A DNA stretch of 64,000 bases from DASRJG01 sp964647625. GTDB taxonomy: Bacteria > Acidobacteriota > Polarisedimenticolia > Polarisedimenticolales > DASRJG01. Below, piece after piece: positions 34,436 to 42,964 of the stretch. The stretch covers positions 1-64,000 of the forward strand of contig CAZYHZ010000011.1 in the NCBI GenBank assembly GCA_964647625.1, given 5' to 3'. A program made the position numbers and the translations under genes. The notes under the pieces are model-generated. The model did not search any database and was not told where the DNA came from. It worked only from the letters and a program-made list of their open reading frames with translations. Position 1 is the stretch's first letter, and the number at the start of each line of letters is the position of its first letter.

Positions 34436-35074
34436 CTAGCCGAATCGCCCGGTGAGCCAGGATGCGACCTCTTCGGGATGGAATCCGAAGGGCCCCGGCT
34501 TCCCCTTGTAGACGATCACGCCGCTCTCGTCGACGATGTAGAACCGCTCGGGCCATCCCGCATAGAGACCATTCGCCGGGTTCTCGATGCGATCGACGAG
34601 CAGCGGGATCTCGTAGCCGAACCGCTTGACGAAATCGTTGGCGATGCGGACGCGATCGCCGGTCGTCTTCGGCTGCGGATAGCAGACGCCCTCACGCTCG
34701 TTCGTGTCCAGCTGCCATTCGTCGTCGGGGTGCGCCTCTTTGATGTAGACGGTCACGAACCGAGCGCGATCGCCGTATCGCCGGTAGAGATCGGAGATGC
34801 GCTCGACCGAGCGCCGGAACGGCGGTCACGTGAAGCTTCCGAACACGACCACGGTGGGGCGCTCGCCCCATTGCGACGCCAGCCGGACCGGCGTCTTACC
34901 ATCGAGGGCGAGCAGCTCGACATCCGGCGCGCGGTCGCCCACCCGCAGCGGCCCTTCCTTTCGCTGGTCGTAGCGGAGCATACCGATGACGTTTCGCGGT
35001 CCCATCATGGTGACGAGGACGGACGCCGCCACCAGGAGAAGCGCGCCGAGTCCGATCGCCAATCGCTTCCACAT
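34436..35074 (-). CDS. Iodothyronine deiodinase-like selenoprotein, in-frame TGA read as Sec
   Basis: A 212-residue protein when the TGA at 34826-34828 is read as selenocysteine (residue 83). The two halves are in the same frame, with no other stop. Upstream of the TGA is VVVFGSFT, downstream PPFRRSVERI; animal deiodinases have the same Sec context in a thioredoxin fold. Further family matches are YIKEAHPDDEWQ, LLVDRIENPANGLYAGWPERFY and VIVYKGKPGPFGFHPEEV. A signal anchor (AIGLGALLLVAASVLVTMM) opens the protein, so it faces the periplasm. It heads an operon with a LolA-like protein and an ABC transporter. The substrate is unknown; reductive redox chemistry at Sec is expected. SelA/B/C/D are outside the window. 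Confidence 0.85.
34799..34814 (-). promoter_or_regulatory. Bacterial SECIS-like hairpin after the Sec TGA
   Basis: In the mRNA, nucleotides 12-27 after the UGA form a perfect 6-bp stem GCGCUC/GAGCGC closed by the tetraloop GGUC. Bacterial SECIS elements lie just after the UGA, inside the coding region, with a conserved G-U in the apical loop about 16-37 nt downstream; the position and the GGU loop fit. A hairpin alone is common in GC-rich DNA, but here it coincides with a deiodinase-type Sec site. Confidence 0.7.
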
Positions 35075-35321
35075 CGCGGAGATGATTACACGGTCAATTC
35101 CGTCGCGGCGCATGCGCTCGCTGCGCGGCGAGCAACGCAAATTCCTCTACTTCTTTTCGAACTTCCAAATCGGGGATTTCGGACAAATCCAGGTTGACTG
35201 GAGAGTGGTTGTCGGGTACACACCAATGATGTCGGGTGTCATGACGCGGGTCGTGACGCCATTGCCGTCAGAATCAAAAAACGATTTCGGCGACGGCCGG
35301 GCTTTTTTGCTGGGGGGGTCC

Positions 35322-38300
35322 ATGAACAAGTCGTTGCGAACGGCTCCAGGGGTCTTTCTCCTCCTCGCGCTGTGTACCGTCACGGCGTCCTTCGATGCCC
35401 ACGCGGCTCCCTGCGTGGTCCCCGACAACGGTTCGGGAACGGTGACGTTGCCGCCGGCGGGCTGCGGGTATCTGAGCCCGACCGACGTGCACATGATCAT
35501 CGACGGGCTTCCCGCCGGGACAACCGTGCGCTTGACGGGCATCCACAGGGACTTCGTGTGCCACGGCGCGCAGGGCACCCCTCCCGCGGCGTGCGATTTC
35601 ACCCCGTCGCCCGCGTGCGAGCAGCCGGGCGGAACTCTCGGCGGCATGGAGGAATGCTCCGATTCGACCTTGCAGATCAGCTTGCAAGGCACCGGCACTC
35701 TTTCCGGCTGGACTCGAGCGGTCAACCTCCCCGTCAGCTTCGAGACGCACGTCGGGCCCCGCACCCCCGGCCAGCCCGTGCAGCAGTTCCCGACCGACAT
35801 GTACCGCCTTCAGGGCCAGCTTCCCCCCGGCGATCCTGATTTCGATCTGCTCCGAATCACCGGCGGCACCTCCAACGGGATGCCGAGCCCCGGTCAGACC
35901 AAGCTGACGCGGCAAGGGACCAACTGGGCCGTCGACAGCTTCTTCGACATCACCTATCGCATCGATTTCATCGGCGCCGCAGGCGGGCATCTCGGCGGCT
36001 TCTCCGGAAGCACGACCGGCACGATTCGGATGGTGACGGGATCCGGAACCCCGTGTAACCCCGCCGACTGCAACGACAACAACGCCTGCACGATCGACAG
36101 CTGCGACACGTCGACGGGAACGTGCGTTCACACGGCGGTCAGCTGCGACGACGGCCAGATCTGCACGACCGACACGTGCGACCCCGCGACCGGACAGTGC
36201 TCGCACGGCCCGGCCAACTGCGACGACGGCAATCCGTGCACGAACGACAGCTGCATCCAGGCGCTGCTCTCGCCCGCCTGCACGGTTCCCGATAACGGCA
36301 GCGGGACGGTCACGCTGCCCCCGGCGGGCTGCGACTACCTCAGCCCGTCCGACGTCCACCAGATCATCAACGGCCTGCCGGCCGGCACGACGATCCAGCT
36401 CGGCGCGATCCACAAGGACTTCATCTGCAACGGCGGCTCGGCCGGCGGCGGCGGGGTCTGCTCGTTCCAGCAGCTCGCCGGCTGCTCGCAGCCCGGCGGC
36501 AGTCTCGGCGGCGAGGACGAGTGCTCGAATTCGACCCTGGCCCTCACCGTTCACGGCACGGGCACGCTCGCGGGCTGGAACCGTACCGTGCCGATCCCCG
36601 TCAGCTTCGAGACCCACGTCGCCCCGAGGACGCCGGGCGCCCCGACGCAGTCGTTCGACACCGAGATGTTCCGGTTGTTCGGTCAGCTTCCGCCGGGCGA
36701 TCCCGACTTCGATCTGCTGCGCGTCACCGCCGGAAACGACTTCGGCCTGCCGAGCCCCGGGCACACGACGCTGACGAGGCAGGGGACGAACTTCAAGGTC
36801 GACAGCTTCTTCGACATCACGTACCGGATCGACTTCGTCGGCCATGCCGGCGGCCACATCGGCGGCATGTCCGGAAGCACGACCGGCACCATTCGCATGC
36901 AGACGGGAACCGGGGTCGGGTGCGTCCACACGCCGGTCAATTGCGACGACGGGAACCCCTGCACGCTCGACAGCTGCGATCCGGCGAGCGGGCAGTGCGT
37001 CCACACCGCGGTCAGCTGCGACGACGGGAACCCCTGCACGCTCGACAGCTGCGATCCGGCGAGCGGGCAGTGCGTGCACTCGCCCGTCAACTGCGACGAC
37101 GGGAACGCGTGCACGGCGGACAGCTGTGCGCAGGGCCTGGTGTTCAATGCGGCATGCAACGTGCCGGACAACGGCGGCGGCACGGTGACGCTGCCTCCGG
37201 CCGGGTGCGACTACCTGAGCCCGTCCCAGGTCCACCAGATCATCAACGGCCTGCCGGCCGGGACCACGATCCAGTTCGCGGCGATCCACAAGGACTTCAT
37301 CTGCCACGCCCAGCCCGGGACGCCGTCGATCTGCTCGTTCACGCCTCCGCCGGGGCTGTGCGACCAGCCCGGTGGCACGCTCGGCGGCAACGAGGAATGC
37401 TCGCAGTCGACGCTGCAATTGGCGCTGACCGGGACCGGAGCGCTTGCTGGTTGGAGCCGCACGCTCTCGGTTCCGATCGAGTTCGAGACCCACACCGCTC
37501 CGAAGGCGCCCGGCTCTCCGGTGCAGTCGTTCGACACCGAGATGTTCCGGCTGCAAGGACAGCTCCCGCCGGGCGATCCCGACTTCGATCTGCTCCGGAT
37601 TACCGCCGGGAACGATTTCGGCCTGCCGAGCCCCGGCCACACGACGCTGCGTCAGCAGGCGGGCGGGACCTGGAACGTCGACAGCTTCTTCGACATCACC
37701 TACCGCATCGACTTCGTCGGGCACCCCGGCGGTCACGTCGGTGGGATGTCCGGAAGCACGACCGGCACGATCCGTATGGCGACCGGAAACGGCGACCCGT
37801 GCGTTCACGTTCCGATCAATTGCGACGACGGCAACCCCTGCACGCTCGACAGCTGCGATCCGGCGAGCGGTTGCGTCCACACGCCGGTCAATTGCGACGA
37901 CGGCCAGGTCTGCACGAATGACTCCTGCGACCCGGCTTCGGGTCAGTGCGTGCACACGCCCGTCAATTGCGACGACGGCAACAGCTGTACCGACGACAGC
38001 TGCATCCAGGCTCTCGTCTCGCCGGCGTGCACGGTCCCGGATAACGGAAGCGGGACGGTCACGCTGCCGCCTGCGGGCTGCCCGTACCTGAGCCCGCAGG
38101 ATGTGCACCAGATCATCAACGGCCTGCCGGCCGGCACCACGATCCAGTTCGCCGGAATCCACCAGGACTTCCTCTGCAAGCAGCCGAACCAGATCTGCTC
38201 GTTCCCGCCACCTCCGACGTGCGAGCAAGCCGGCGGAACTCTCGGCGGGTCCGAGGAATGCCGCGGCTCGACGCTGCAACTCAGCCTCAACGGGACGGGC

Positions 38301-39125
38301 ACGCTCGCCGGCTGGACCCGCGTGCTCAATCTGCCGGTCAACTTCGAGACGCACGTCGGTCCGAGGACACCCTTCGCGCCGACCCAGTCGTTCAACACCG
38401 AGATGTTCCGGCTGCAAGGACAGCTACCGCCCGGCGATCCGGACTTCGACCTGCTCCGGATCACCGCCGGTAACGATTTCGGGCTGCCGAGCCCCGGCCA
38501 CACGACGCTGACGCAGCAGGGCGCGAACTGGAAGGTCGACAGCTTCTTCGACATCACCTACCGGATCGACTTCGTCGGGCATGCCGGCGGTCACATCGGC
38601 GGGATGTCGGGAAGCACGACGGGCACGATCCGCATGCAGACCGGAACCGGCGTCGGCTGTGTCCACACGCCGCACAACTGCGACGACAACAACCCGTGCA
38701 CGGACGACGGGTGCGACCCGGCGTCCGGCTGCTTCCACAACAACAACACCGGGCAGTGCGACGACGGCAACAACTGCACGATCAACGACAAGTGCGCCAA
38801 CGGAGCGTGCAAGGGCACGACGATCACCCCGCCGGCGGAGACCCAAAACGTTCTGGCGCCGAACAAGACCACGTACACGTGGACCTCGCAGCCGCTGGCC
38901 ACGCGATACGACGTGGTCCGCGGATCGACCGCCGCGTTCCCGGTCGGGCCCGGAGGCGGTGACGAGTCCTGCTTCAACGATCTCGGAGCCGCGACGTTGA
39001 ACGATCCGGCGATCCCGGCCGTGGGCGCCGGGTTCTGGTACCTCTCGCGCGGCGAGAACACGTGCGGGAACGGTCCGTGGGGGAACGCGACGAGCGGCCC
39101 TCGCATCACGACGACCTGTCCGTAA
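35322..39125 (+). CDS. Secreted protein of four tandem unrecognised domains plus Cys-rich linkers
   Basis: A 1267-residue protein with a signal peptide (RTAPGVFLLLALCTVTASFDAHA) and a G-rich ribosome binding site just before the ATG. Four copies of a roughly 200-residue domain begin with C-x-VPDNGSGTVTLPPAGC and contain YLSPxDVHQIINGLPAGTT, CEQPGGTLGG, FETHVGPRTP, GQLPPGDPDFDLLRI and a final SGSTTGTIRM. Between them are CDDGNPCTLDSC-type Cys-rich modules. A last FN3-like module (TYTWTSQPLATRYDVVRGS ... TCP) also ends the giant minus-strand protein at 45.3-50.7 kb. No catalytic motif is evident. Probably a surface or matrix protein stabilised by disulfides. A strong terminator follows. Confidence 0.75.
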   Translation: MNKSLRTAPGVFLLLALCTVTASFDAHAAPCVVPDNGSGTVTLPPAGCGYLSPTDVHMIIDGLPAGTTVRLTGIHRDFVCHGAQGTPPAACDFTPSPACEQPGGTLGGMEECSDSTLQISLQGTGTLSGWTRAVNLPVSFETHVGPRTPGQPVQQFPTDMYRLQGQLPPGDPDFDLLRITGGTSNGMPSPGQTKLTRQGTNWAVDSFFDITYRIDFIGAAGGHLGGFSGSTTGTIRMVTGSGTPCNPADCNDNNACTIDSCDTSTGTCVHTAVSCDDGQICTTDTCDPATGQCSHGPANCDDGNPCTNDSCIQALLSPACTVPDNGSGTVTLPPAGCDYLSPSDVHQIINGLPAGTTIQLGAIHKDFICNGGSAGGGGVCSFQQLAGCSQPGGSLGGEDECSNSTLALTVHGTGTLAGWNRTVPIPVSFETHVAPRTPGAPTQSFDTEMFRLFGQLPPGDPDFDLLRVTAGNDFGLPSPGHTTLTRQGTNFKVDSFFDITYRIDFVGHAGGHIGGMSGSTTGTIRMQTGTGVGCVHTPVNCDDGNPCTLDSCDPASGQCVHTAVSCDDGNPCTLDSCDPASGQCVHSPVNCDDGNACTADSCAQGLVFNAACNVPDNGGGTVTLPPAGCDYLSPSQVHQIINGLPAGTTIQFAAIHKDFICHAQPGTPSICSFTPPPGLCDQPGGTLGGNEECSQSTLQLALTGTGALAGWSRTLSVPIEFETHTAPKAPGSPVQSFDTEMFRLQGQLPPGDPDFDLLRITAGNDFGLPSPGHTTLRQQAGGTWNVDSFFDITYRIDFVGHPGGHVGGMSGSTTGTIRMATGNGDPCVHVPINCDDGNPCTLDSCDPASGCVHTPVNCDDGQVCTNDSCDPASGQCVHTPVNCDDGNSCTDDSCIQALVSPACTVPDNGSGTVTLPPAGCPYLSPQDVHQIINGLPAGTTIQFAGIHQDFLCKQPNQICSFPPPPTCEQAGGTLGGSEECRGSTLQLSLNGTGTLAGWTRVLNLPVNFETHVGPRTPFAPTQSFNTEMFRLQGQLPPGDPDFDLLRITAGNDFGLPSPGHTTLTQQGANWKVDSFFDITYRIDFVGHAGGHIGGMSGSTTGTIRMQTGTGVGCVHTPHNCDDNNPCTDDGCDPASGCFHNNNTGQCDDGNNCTINDKCANGACKGTTITPPAETQNVLAPNKTTYTWTSQPLATRYDVVRGSTAAFPVGPGGGDESCFNDLGAATLNDPAIPAVGAGFWYLSRGENTCGNGPWGNATSGPRITTTCP
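35412..38650 (+). repeat. Four in-frame tandem coding repeats of about 870 bp
   Basis: Repeat units begin at 35412, 36279, 37155 and 38028, at spacings of 867, 876 and 873 bp. Each unit is one unrecognised domain plus a Cys-rich linker of varying number of CDDGN modules. DNA identity is high in the second half of each unit, and copies 2 to 4 resemble each other more than copy 1. Confidence 0.85.
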
Positions 39126-39140
39126 CGATCGATCCCCCTT

Positions 39141-39177
39141 GGGGCGGGTGCCGGCACCGGCATCCGCCCCATTTTTC
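39141..39177 (+). terminator. Rho-independent terminator of the four-repeat protein gene
   Basis: Two 14-nt arms (GGGGCGGGTGCCGG and its near complement) pair with one mismatch around a 2-nt loop, followed by ATTTTTCT. It lies 16 bp after the stop codon. Confidence 0.9.
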
Positions 39178-39256
39178 TACCCGGCCCTCCTCGTCACGAT
39201 TGGCGTGACACGCGCCCTGCTCTAGGATTCCCGTGAGCCGTATGGAGGATCCCAAC

Positions 39257-39712
39257 ATGCTGCGACGCATTCAGTCCGCTTTCATCGGCCTCGCTGTGAT
39301 TTTGATCGCGTCACTGGCCCCGGGCGCCGCCCACGCCGAGGAGAAGGGCCAGCTCAACTGCAAGATGAGCTTCTCGATGAAGGGCTGGTCCGCGATCTAC
39401 AAGACGTCGAGCGGCTCCGGCACCATCCACTGCGAGAACGGCGCCTCGATACACGTCGCCATCAAGCTCACCGGCGGCGGGCTGACCTTCGGCAAGACGG
39501 AAATCAAGGACGGGACCGGCAAGTTCTCCCCCGTGAGCAAGATCGACGACCTGCTCGGCTCCTACGCCCAGGCCGAAGCGGAGGCCGGCGCCGTGAAGTC
39601 CGCCGAAGCTCAGGTCCTTACGAAAGGCGAGGTGTCGCTCGCGCTCTCCGGAACCGGCGAAGGCTGGAGCCTCGGCGTGTCCGGCGCGAAGTTCACGATC
39701 TCGAAGAAGTAG
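39257..39712 (+). CDS. Conserved secreted protein of unknown function
   Basis: A 151-residue protein with a signal peptide (RIQSAFIGLAVILIASLAPGAAHAEE). GGAGG lies about 8 bp before the chosen ATG; an earlier ATG overlaps that site. The mature part is beta-rich (LNCKMSFSMKGWSAIYKTSSG, GTIHCENGASIHVAIKLTGGG, SLALSGTGEGWSLGVSGAKF) with two Cys residues that may pair. I have a sense of similar small periplasmic proteins in proteobacteria but cannot name a family. The last 20 bp overlap the 3' end of the convergent methyltransferase gene. Confidence 0.7.
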   Translation: MLRRIQSAFIGLAVILIASLAPGAAHAEEKGQLNCKMSFSMKGWSAIYKTSSGSGTIHCENGASIHVAIKLTGGGLTFGKTEIKDGTGKFSPVSKIDDLLGSYAQAEAEAGAVKSAEAQVLTKGEVSLALSGTGEGWSLGVSGAKFTISKK

Positions 39713-40457
39713 CCGCCCGCGCACCGTCGCGCCGGCGCAGCAGATACGCCCTTCCGAACCCGAGCGCCGGCCGGCGCCGCTCCACGAGCTCGAACGAGCC
39801 GTCGTCGACGAGCTGCCGCGTCAGCGCCTGCTCGAACCGCCGCCAGTCGAACCCCAGGTGATCGGCCCAGCCGTGACGCGGCGGATCCCTGAACACTTCC
39901 AGGTCCGACCCGCGCAACAGCGCGGACACGTACGGCCACTGCGGCGCGCCCTTGAAGAACCCCGAATAGTCGTAGCGCATCAGGACCTGCCGACCGAAGA
40001 ACTTCAGCAGCCCGCGCACGCCGCGCTCGTTCGGAACCGTGATCAGCAAGTGACCGCCGGCGCGCGTCGAACGCCCGATGTTGTCGAGCGCGACCCGATA
40101 GTTCCCCGTGTGCTCGAGCGTCTCGAGGCACAGCACGACGTCGAACGCCGACGGCGGCGTCGCGCCCTTCGTATCGAGATCGAACTCCTCGAAGGTGGCT
40201 CCCACGATCCCGCGCGCTCGAGCGGCGGTGACGTAGCCCGCAGCATGATCGAACCCTGCAAGCGTCCAACCCGGATACGGAAACATCACCGCCCGCAGCC
40301 CTTCGAGGATGAAGCCGTTCGAGCACCCGAAGTCGCCCACCGACCCGGTTGCGGGCAGGGGAATCCGGCGGAGGAGCGATCGAATGGTGCGGAGGCGGGC
40401 ACGATGGAGGAACGCCCGGATCGACAGGCCGCGGTAGCTCTGCGAGTGGTCGATCAT
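39693..40457 (-). CDS. Class I SAM-dependent methyltransferase
   Basis: A 254-residue protein. Motif I VGDFGCSNGFILEGL binds SAM; ATFEEFDLDTKG and AFDVVLCLETLEHTGNY are motifs II and the post-II acidic segment; GGHLLITVPNERG is motif III. These resemble ubiquinone/sugar-type methyltransferases of the UbiE/Methyltransf_11-23 kind. The substrate cannot be read. The start MIDHSQSYRGLS was chosen because upstream in-frame sequence lacks a plausible domain. It marks the boundary between GC-rich flanking DNA and the lower-GC patch to the right. Confidence 0.85.
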   Translation of the reverse strand: MIDHSQSYRGLSIRAFLHRARLRTIRSLLRRIPLPATGSVGDFGCSNGFILEGLRAVMFPYPGWTLAGFDHAAGYVTAARARGIVGATFEEFDLDTKGATPPSAFDVVLCLETLEHTGNYRVALDNIGRSTRAGGHLLITVPNERGVRGLLKFFGRQVLMRYDYSGFFKGAPQWPYVSALLRGSDLEVFRDPPRHGWADHLGFDWRRFEQALTRQLVDDGSFELVERRRPALGFGRAYLLRRRDGARAATSSRS

Positions 40458-40590
40458 CACGGGGCGGAGATTGTAATGGGGGCGGAGTGTGCTGCGGGTT
40501 TCTTGCAGTGATTGTGGAGGGATTCCGGTAGATAGGCGCTGGCAACGGGAGTATGTAGAGGACATGGTAAGGACAGGCCTTAATGGGCAA

Positions 40591-41202
40591 ATGACGAAGG
40601 TGACTCACGTCAACGCGCTTGCCTCACGGCGCCCGACCGCAAGTTGCGCCGCTTTGCTGATGTTCTGCACGTTTCTCAGCGCGGCTCTGCCGCCGCGGGC
40701 TGAGGAGGGCACTGCCGACAGCCAATTAGTCGAACTTCACGTGGGCTGGGACTTCGGATCAGGGCCTGACAGGGTATCGAATTTCCACGTCGGGGATCGA
40801 GTCATGTCGGCGCAATATGACACTCCGGACTGCGCCTCGCGGTTCACGCTCACAGGAGCCTGGTACGGGAGTGCGCCCAACGCCCCAATCTGGGAGCAGA
40901 TCGTCAGGCTCACCTTCGCGAAACACTTTGAAGGCGATTTCGAGTTGCTTCCTCGAGTGACGATCGTGCAACCCGGACAGACGGAAACGACGAGCACAGC
41001 AATCGTGTTTCCATATCGAGAAAAGAGAAAGGCCGTGCTTGTCGGTGCCAATCTGGAGGAACTACTACCGGGTTTCATGTACACGATTCCGAAACCTGAG
41101 TGGACCCACGCGGACATCGAGATCCAAATCGAGGCGCCCGGCGCAATGATGGAGCTTCGCAGGCCGTTTGAATGGTCGTCGATTGAGGTCACGTGCGACT
41201 GA
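40591..41202 (+). CDS. Hypothetical secreted protein
   Basis: A 203-residue protein. A likely signal peptide (ASCAALLMFCTFLSAALPPRA) precedes a beta-rich mature region (VELHVGWDFGSGPDRVSNFH, PRVTIVQPGQTETTSTAIVFPY, WTHADIEIQIEAPG). No family recognised and no catalytic motif seen. The base composition is visibly less GC-rich than the flanks. An earlier in-frame ATG at 40564 is possible. Confidence 0.55.
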   Translation: MTKVTHVNALASRRPTASCAALLMFCTFLSAALPPRAEEGTADSQLVELHVGWDFGSGPDRVSNFHVGDRVMSAQYDTPDCASRFTLTGAWYGSAPNAPIWEQIVRLTFAKHFEGDFELLPRVTIVQPGQTETTSTAIVFPYREKRKAVLVGANLEELLPGFMYTIPKPEWTHADIEIQIEAPGAMMELRRPFEWSSIEVTCD

Positions 41203-41342
41203 CGGGTGACCGAATCCAACGAGTGCCCAACGACGCAGTCAGCGGATCGCACACCGCGGTCACGGCGCGCGCATGCTGCGGCGCACGCCGCGCCGCACCT
41301 CGCGTGACTACACTTGCTAGGCAGACCAGAAAGGGGCACGAG

Positions 41343-41720
41343 ATGAAGCGCTTGACCACGCGTCGCAGAACCCTTCAATCGGCCGCGCTTGTGCTCATGC
41401 TGCAGTCTGGAAGTATCCACATCGCGCAGGCCGGTTTGAAAGACGATCACATAGTGGAATTCGCGGAAGTAGAGGGCCGCGACTGCCTCCAACCGGTCAA
41501 GACGTCCGCCGATGCCACACTGGACGACTTTCACGCCGCCGAGCAGAGATGGCTCAGAAGCCACCTCCCTGGCCGACAGGCTCCACACTCGGAAATCGCG
41601 CTGTGGCCGACGGAAGGAGACAGCCCGCTTCAAGCCCGAGACGTCAGAACCGAAACACTTTACGTGGAAGCGTTGGGCGGTTCGGATATCGCCGTGTGCT
41701 TCGCATTCAACAAGCAGTAG
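41343..41720 (+). CDS. Small hypothetical secreted protein
   Basis: A 125-residue protein with a Lys/Arg-rich start and hydrophobic stretch (RTLQSAALVLMLQSGSIHIAQA) typical of a signal peptide. The mature part is acidic, with two Cys (GRDCLQPVKTSADAT, GGSDIAVCFAFNKQ). GGGGCACGAG-type sequence precedes the ATG. Family unknown. The 140 bp upstream (41203-41342) contains no gene that I can support. Confidence 0.5.
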   Translation: MKRLTTRRRTLQSAALVLMLQSGSIHIAQAGLKDDHIVEFAEVEGRDCLQPVKTSADATLDDFHAAEQRWLRSHLPGRQAPHSEIALWPTEGDSPLQARDVRTETLYVEALGGSDIAVCFAFNKQ

Positions 41721-41730
41721 ACGCACCGCT

Positions 41731-42189
41731 GTGCGCATCGTCTTTAATTCAACACGCGATCCAATCTCGTGGATTTGCTTTGGGCTTTGGGTCGTATTGA
41801 TTTCGGTGGGCATGCCGCTCGCCATGCTGTACCTGGTCACGGGTACATCAGAGCCAGCCCTGCTCGTGGTGTTTCTCGCGCTATCCGCTGTGGGTGTGTT
41901 TGGTCTCTGGATCCATTTCGGCACTTGGTACGGAATCGACGAGCGCACCTTGACCGTGCGCTGCGGCCCCTGGCGCTGGCGGATCCTGGTCGAAGCGATC
42001 GAAGACGTCGCTCCAAGTCGCGAAATCGTCAGCGCGCCCGCTTTGTCTCTCGACCGACTGAAAATCATGCATCGCGAATCAGCGTACGGTCTGCTCGTTT
42101 CACCGAAGGACCGCGAGGGATTTCTAGCCGCCCTTCAGAGAGTAAGCCCTCAGTTGCAGCGACGAGGAACTGGCCTGTGTCGACCATGA
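41731..42189 (+). CDS. Small membrane protein with bacterial PH-like domain
   Basis: A 152-residue protein starting at GTG 10 bp after the previous stop. Two hydrophobic helices (ISWICFGLWVVLISVGMPLAMLYLV, LVVFLALSAVGVFGLWIHF) are followed by YGIDERTLTVRCGPWRWRIL, IEDVAPSRE and GLLVSPKDREGFLAALQ, which match the bacterial PH-like (bPH_4/DUF-type) pattern of membrane proteins. Function unknown. Confidence 0.6.
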   Translation: MRIVFNSTRDPISWICFGLWVVLISVGMPLAMLYLVTGTSEPALLVVFLALSAVGVFGLWIHFGTWYGIDERTLTVRCGPWRWRILVEAIEDVAPSREIVSAPALSLDRLKIMHRESAYGLLVSPKDREGFLAALQRVSPQLQRRGTGLCRP

Positions 42190-42223
42190 CGTCGACTGGG
42201 CATGCGTCCGCTGCACCCGAACA

Positions 42224-42466
42224 ATGACGAAAGAAGGTCTCGTTCGGGTCGGTGTGGTTGCTGCGTCGCGGGTGCTGACGGCGGCGTGTCCGTGTGGCGG
42301 CTCCGAGCTCTACAAAACCGTGTCACCCAAGGGCACGCGTACTCTGGTTGTCTGCACTCGAAACTGCGGAGCAACCGGCGGGTTCACGACGGTCATCAAA
42401 GAGCAGTCTGCGCAATTGTCGCGGCAGATCGAACTGATCGAAATAGGGGGCGGAGCGCTGGGGTGA
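42224..42466 (+). CDS. Possible small protein with a zinc-ribbon-like Cys pattern
   Basis: An 80-residue ORF. CPCGGSELY and VVCTRNCG place four to five Cys in a spacing that could bind zinc; the end (SRQIELIEIGG) is helical. No ribosome binding site stands out and no family is recognised. It may be real or part of decaying DNA. Confidence 0.35.
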   Translation: MTKEGLVRVGVVAASRVLTAACPCGGSELYKTVSPKGTRTLVVCTRNCGATGGFTTVIKEQSAQLSRQIELIEIGGGALG

Positions 42467-42605
42467 GAAGGAGCTGAAGCTCGACTGGCTCGGGGAAGAC
42501 GAAATCGTGCTGACGATCGATCCGAACATGGCTGTGGTGCCGGTGACGCCGTTTCCCAGTGATCTCAAGGTGGGGTATGCACCTGGCACTCGCCTCGGCA
42601 GCTAG
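42447..42605 (+). pseudogene. Fragment of a DUF5412-like protein C-terminus
   Basis: After an in-frame TAG, the frame reads KELKLDWLGEDEIVLTIDP ... DLKVGYAPGTRLGS and then stops. The W-x-E/D-x-x-I-V-x-I and KVGY pattern resembles the C-terminal part of small lipoproteins of the DUF5412 kind. There is no start region, so it looks like a remnant. Confidence 0.3.
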
Positions 42606-42622
42606 CTTTGCGTAAACGCGGC

Positions 42623-42964
42623 ATGATGGGCCGGTCGCAAGTGAACCGAACCGAAAGATTCCTGATATCCGTTAGATCGGCCGCGATGCTTGGCGGGCTC
42701 GCGCTGGTGATGTTCAGCGGCATCTGGCTTCTTGATCACTTGACGGAAGGCGTAAGGAATACTCCCCACGAACCGGGACCATGGCTCATCGGCGCAGGTC
42801 TAGCGGGAGTGGTGTTCGGAACCTATAGCACGCTCGCAGTCCTGGGATACCGAGTCTCTTTAAGCGGCCGAGTTCAAGCTCCGAAAGCCGTCACATGGCT
42901 CGTAACGGCGTTGGTTACCATCGTGGTCATGGGAGGCGTTCTTGCAATCCTCACTCGTAAGTGA
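42623..42964 (+). CDS. Small membrane protein of unknown function
   Basis: A 113-residue protein with three hydrophobic helices (MLGGLALVMFSGIWLLDHL, WLIGAGLAGVVFGTYSTLAVL, VTWLVTALVTIVVMGGVLAIL). ATG at 42623 chosen; a second ATG follows immediately. Its last 23 bp overlap the start of the PhyH gene in another frame. No family recognised. Confidence 0.5.
   Translation: MMGRSQVNRTERFLISVRSAAMLGGLALVMFSGIWLLDHLTEGVRNTPHEPGPWLIGAGLAGVVFGTYSTLAVLGYRVSLSGRVQAPKAVTWLVTALVTIVVMGGVLAILTRK

Noticed and set aside
34826..34828. TGA as a nonsense mutation making a pseudogene or two separate genes
   Set aside because: The frame continues without shift, the flanks match the deiodinase Sec site on both sides, and a SECIS-like hairpin is present.
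35274..38417. Long minus-strand ORF of 1047 codons opposite the four-repeat protein
   Set aside because: It repeats only because the plus-strand gene repeats; its composition is Arg/Asp/Val-rich with no signal or motif.
41225..41231. GCCCAAC near small unknown genes, considered as an integron attC site
   Set aside because: No matching GTTRGGC partner downstream, no repeats of it between the other small genes, and no integrase in the window.
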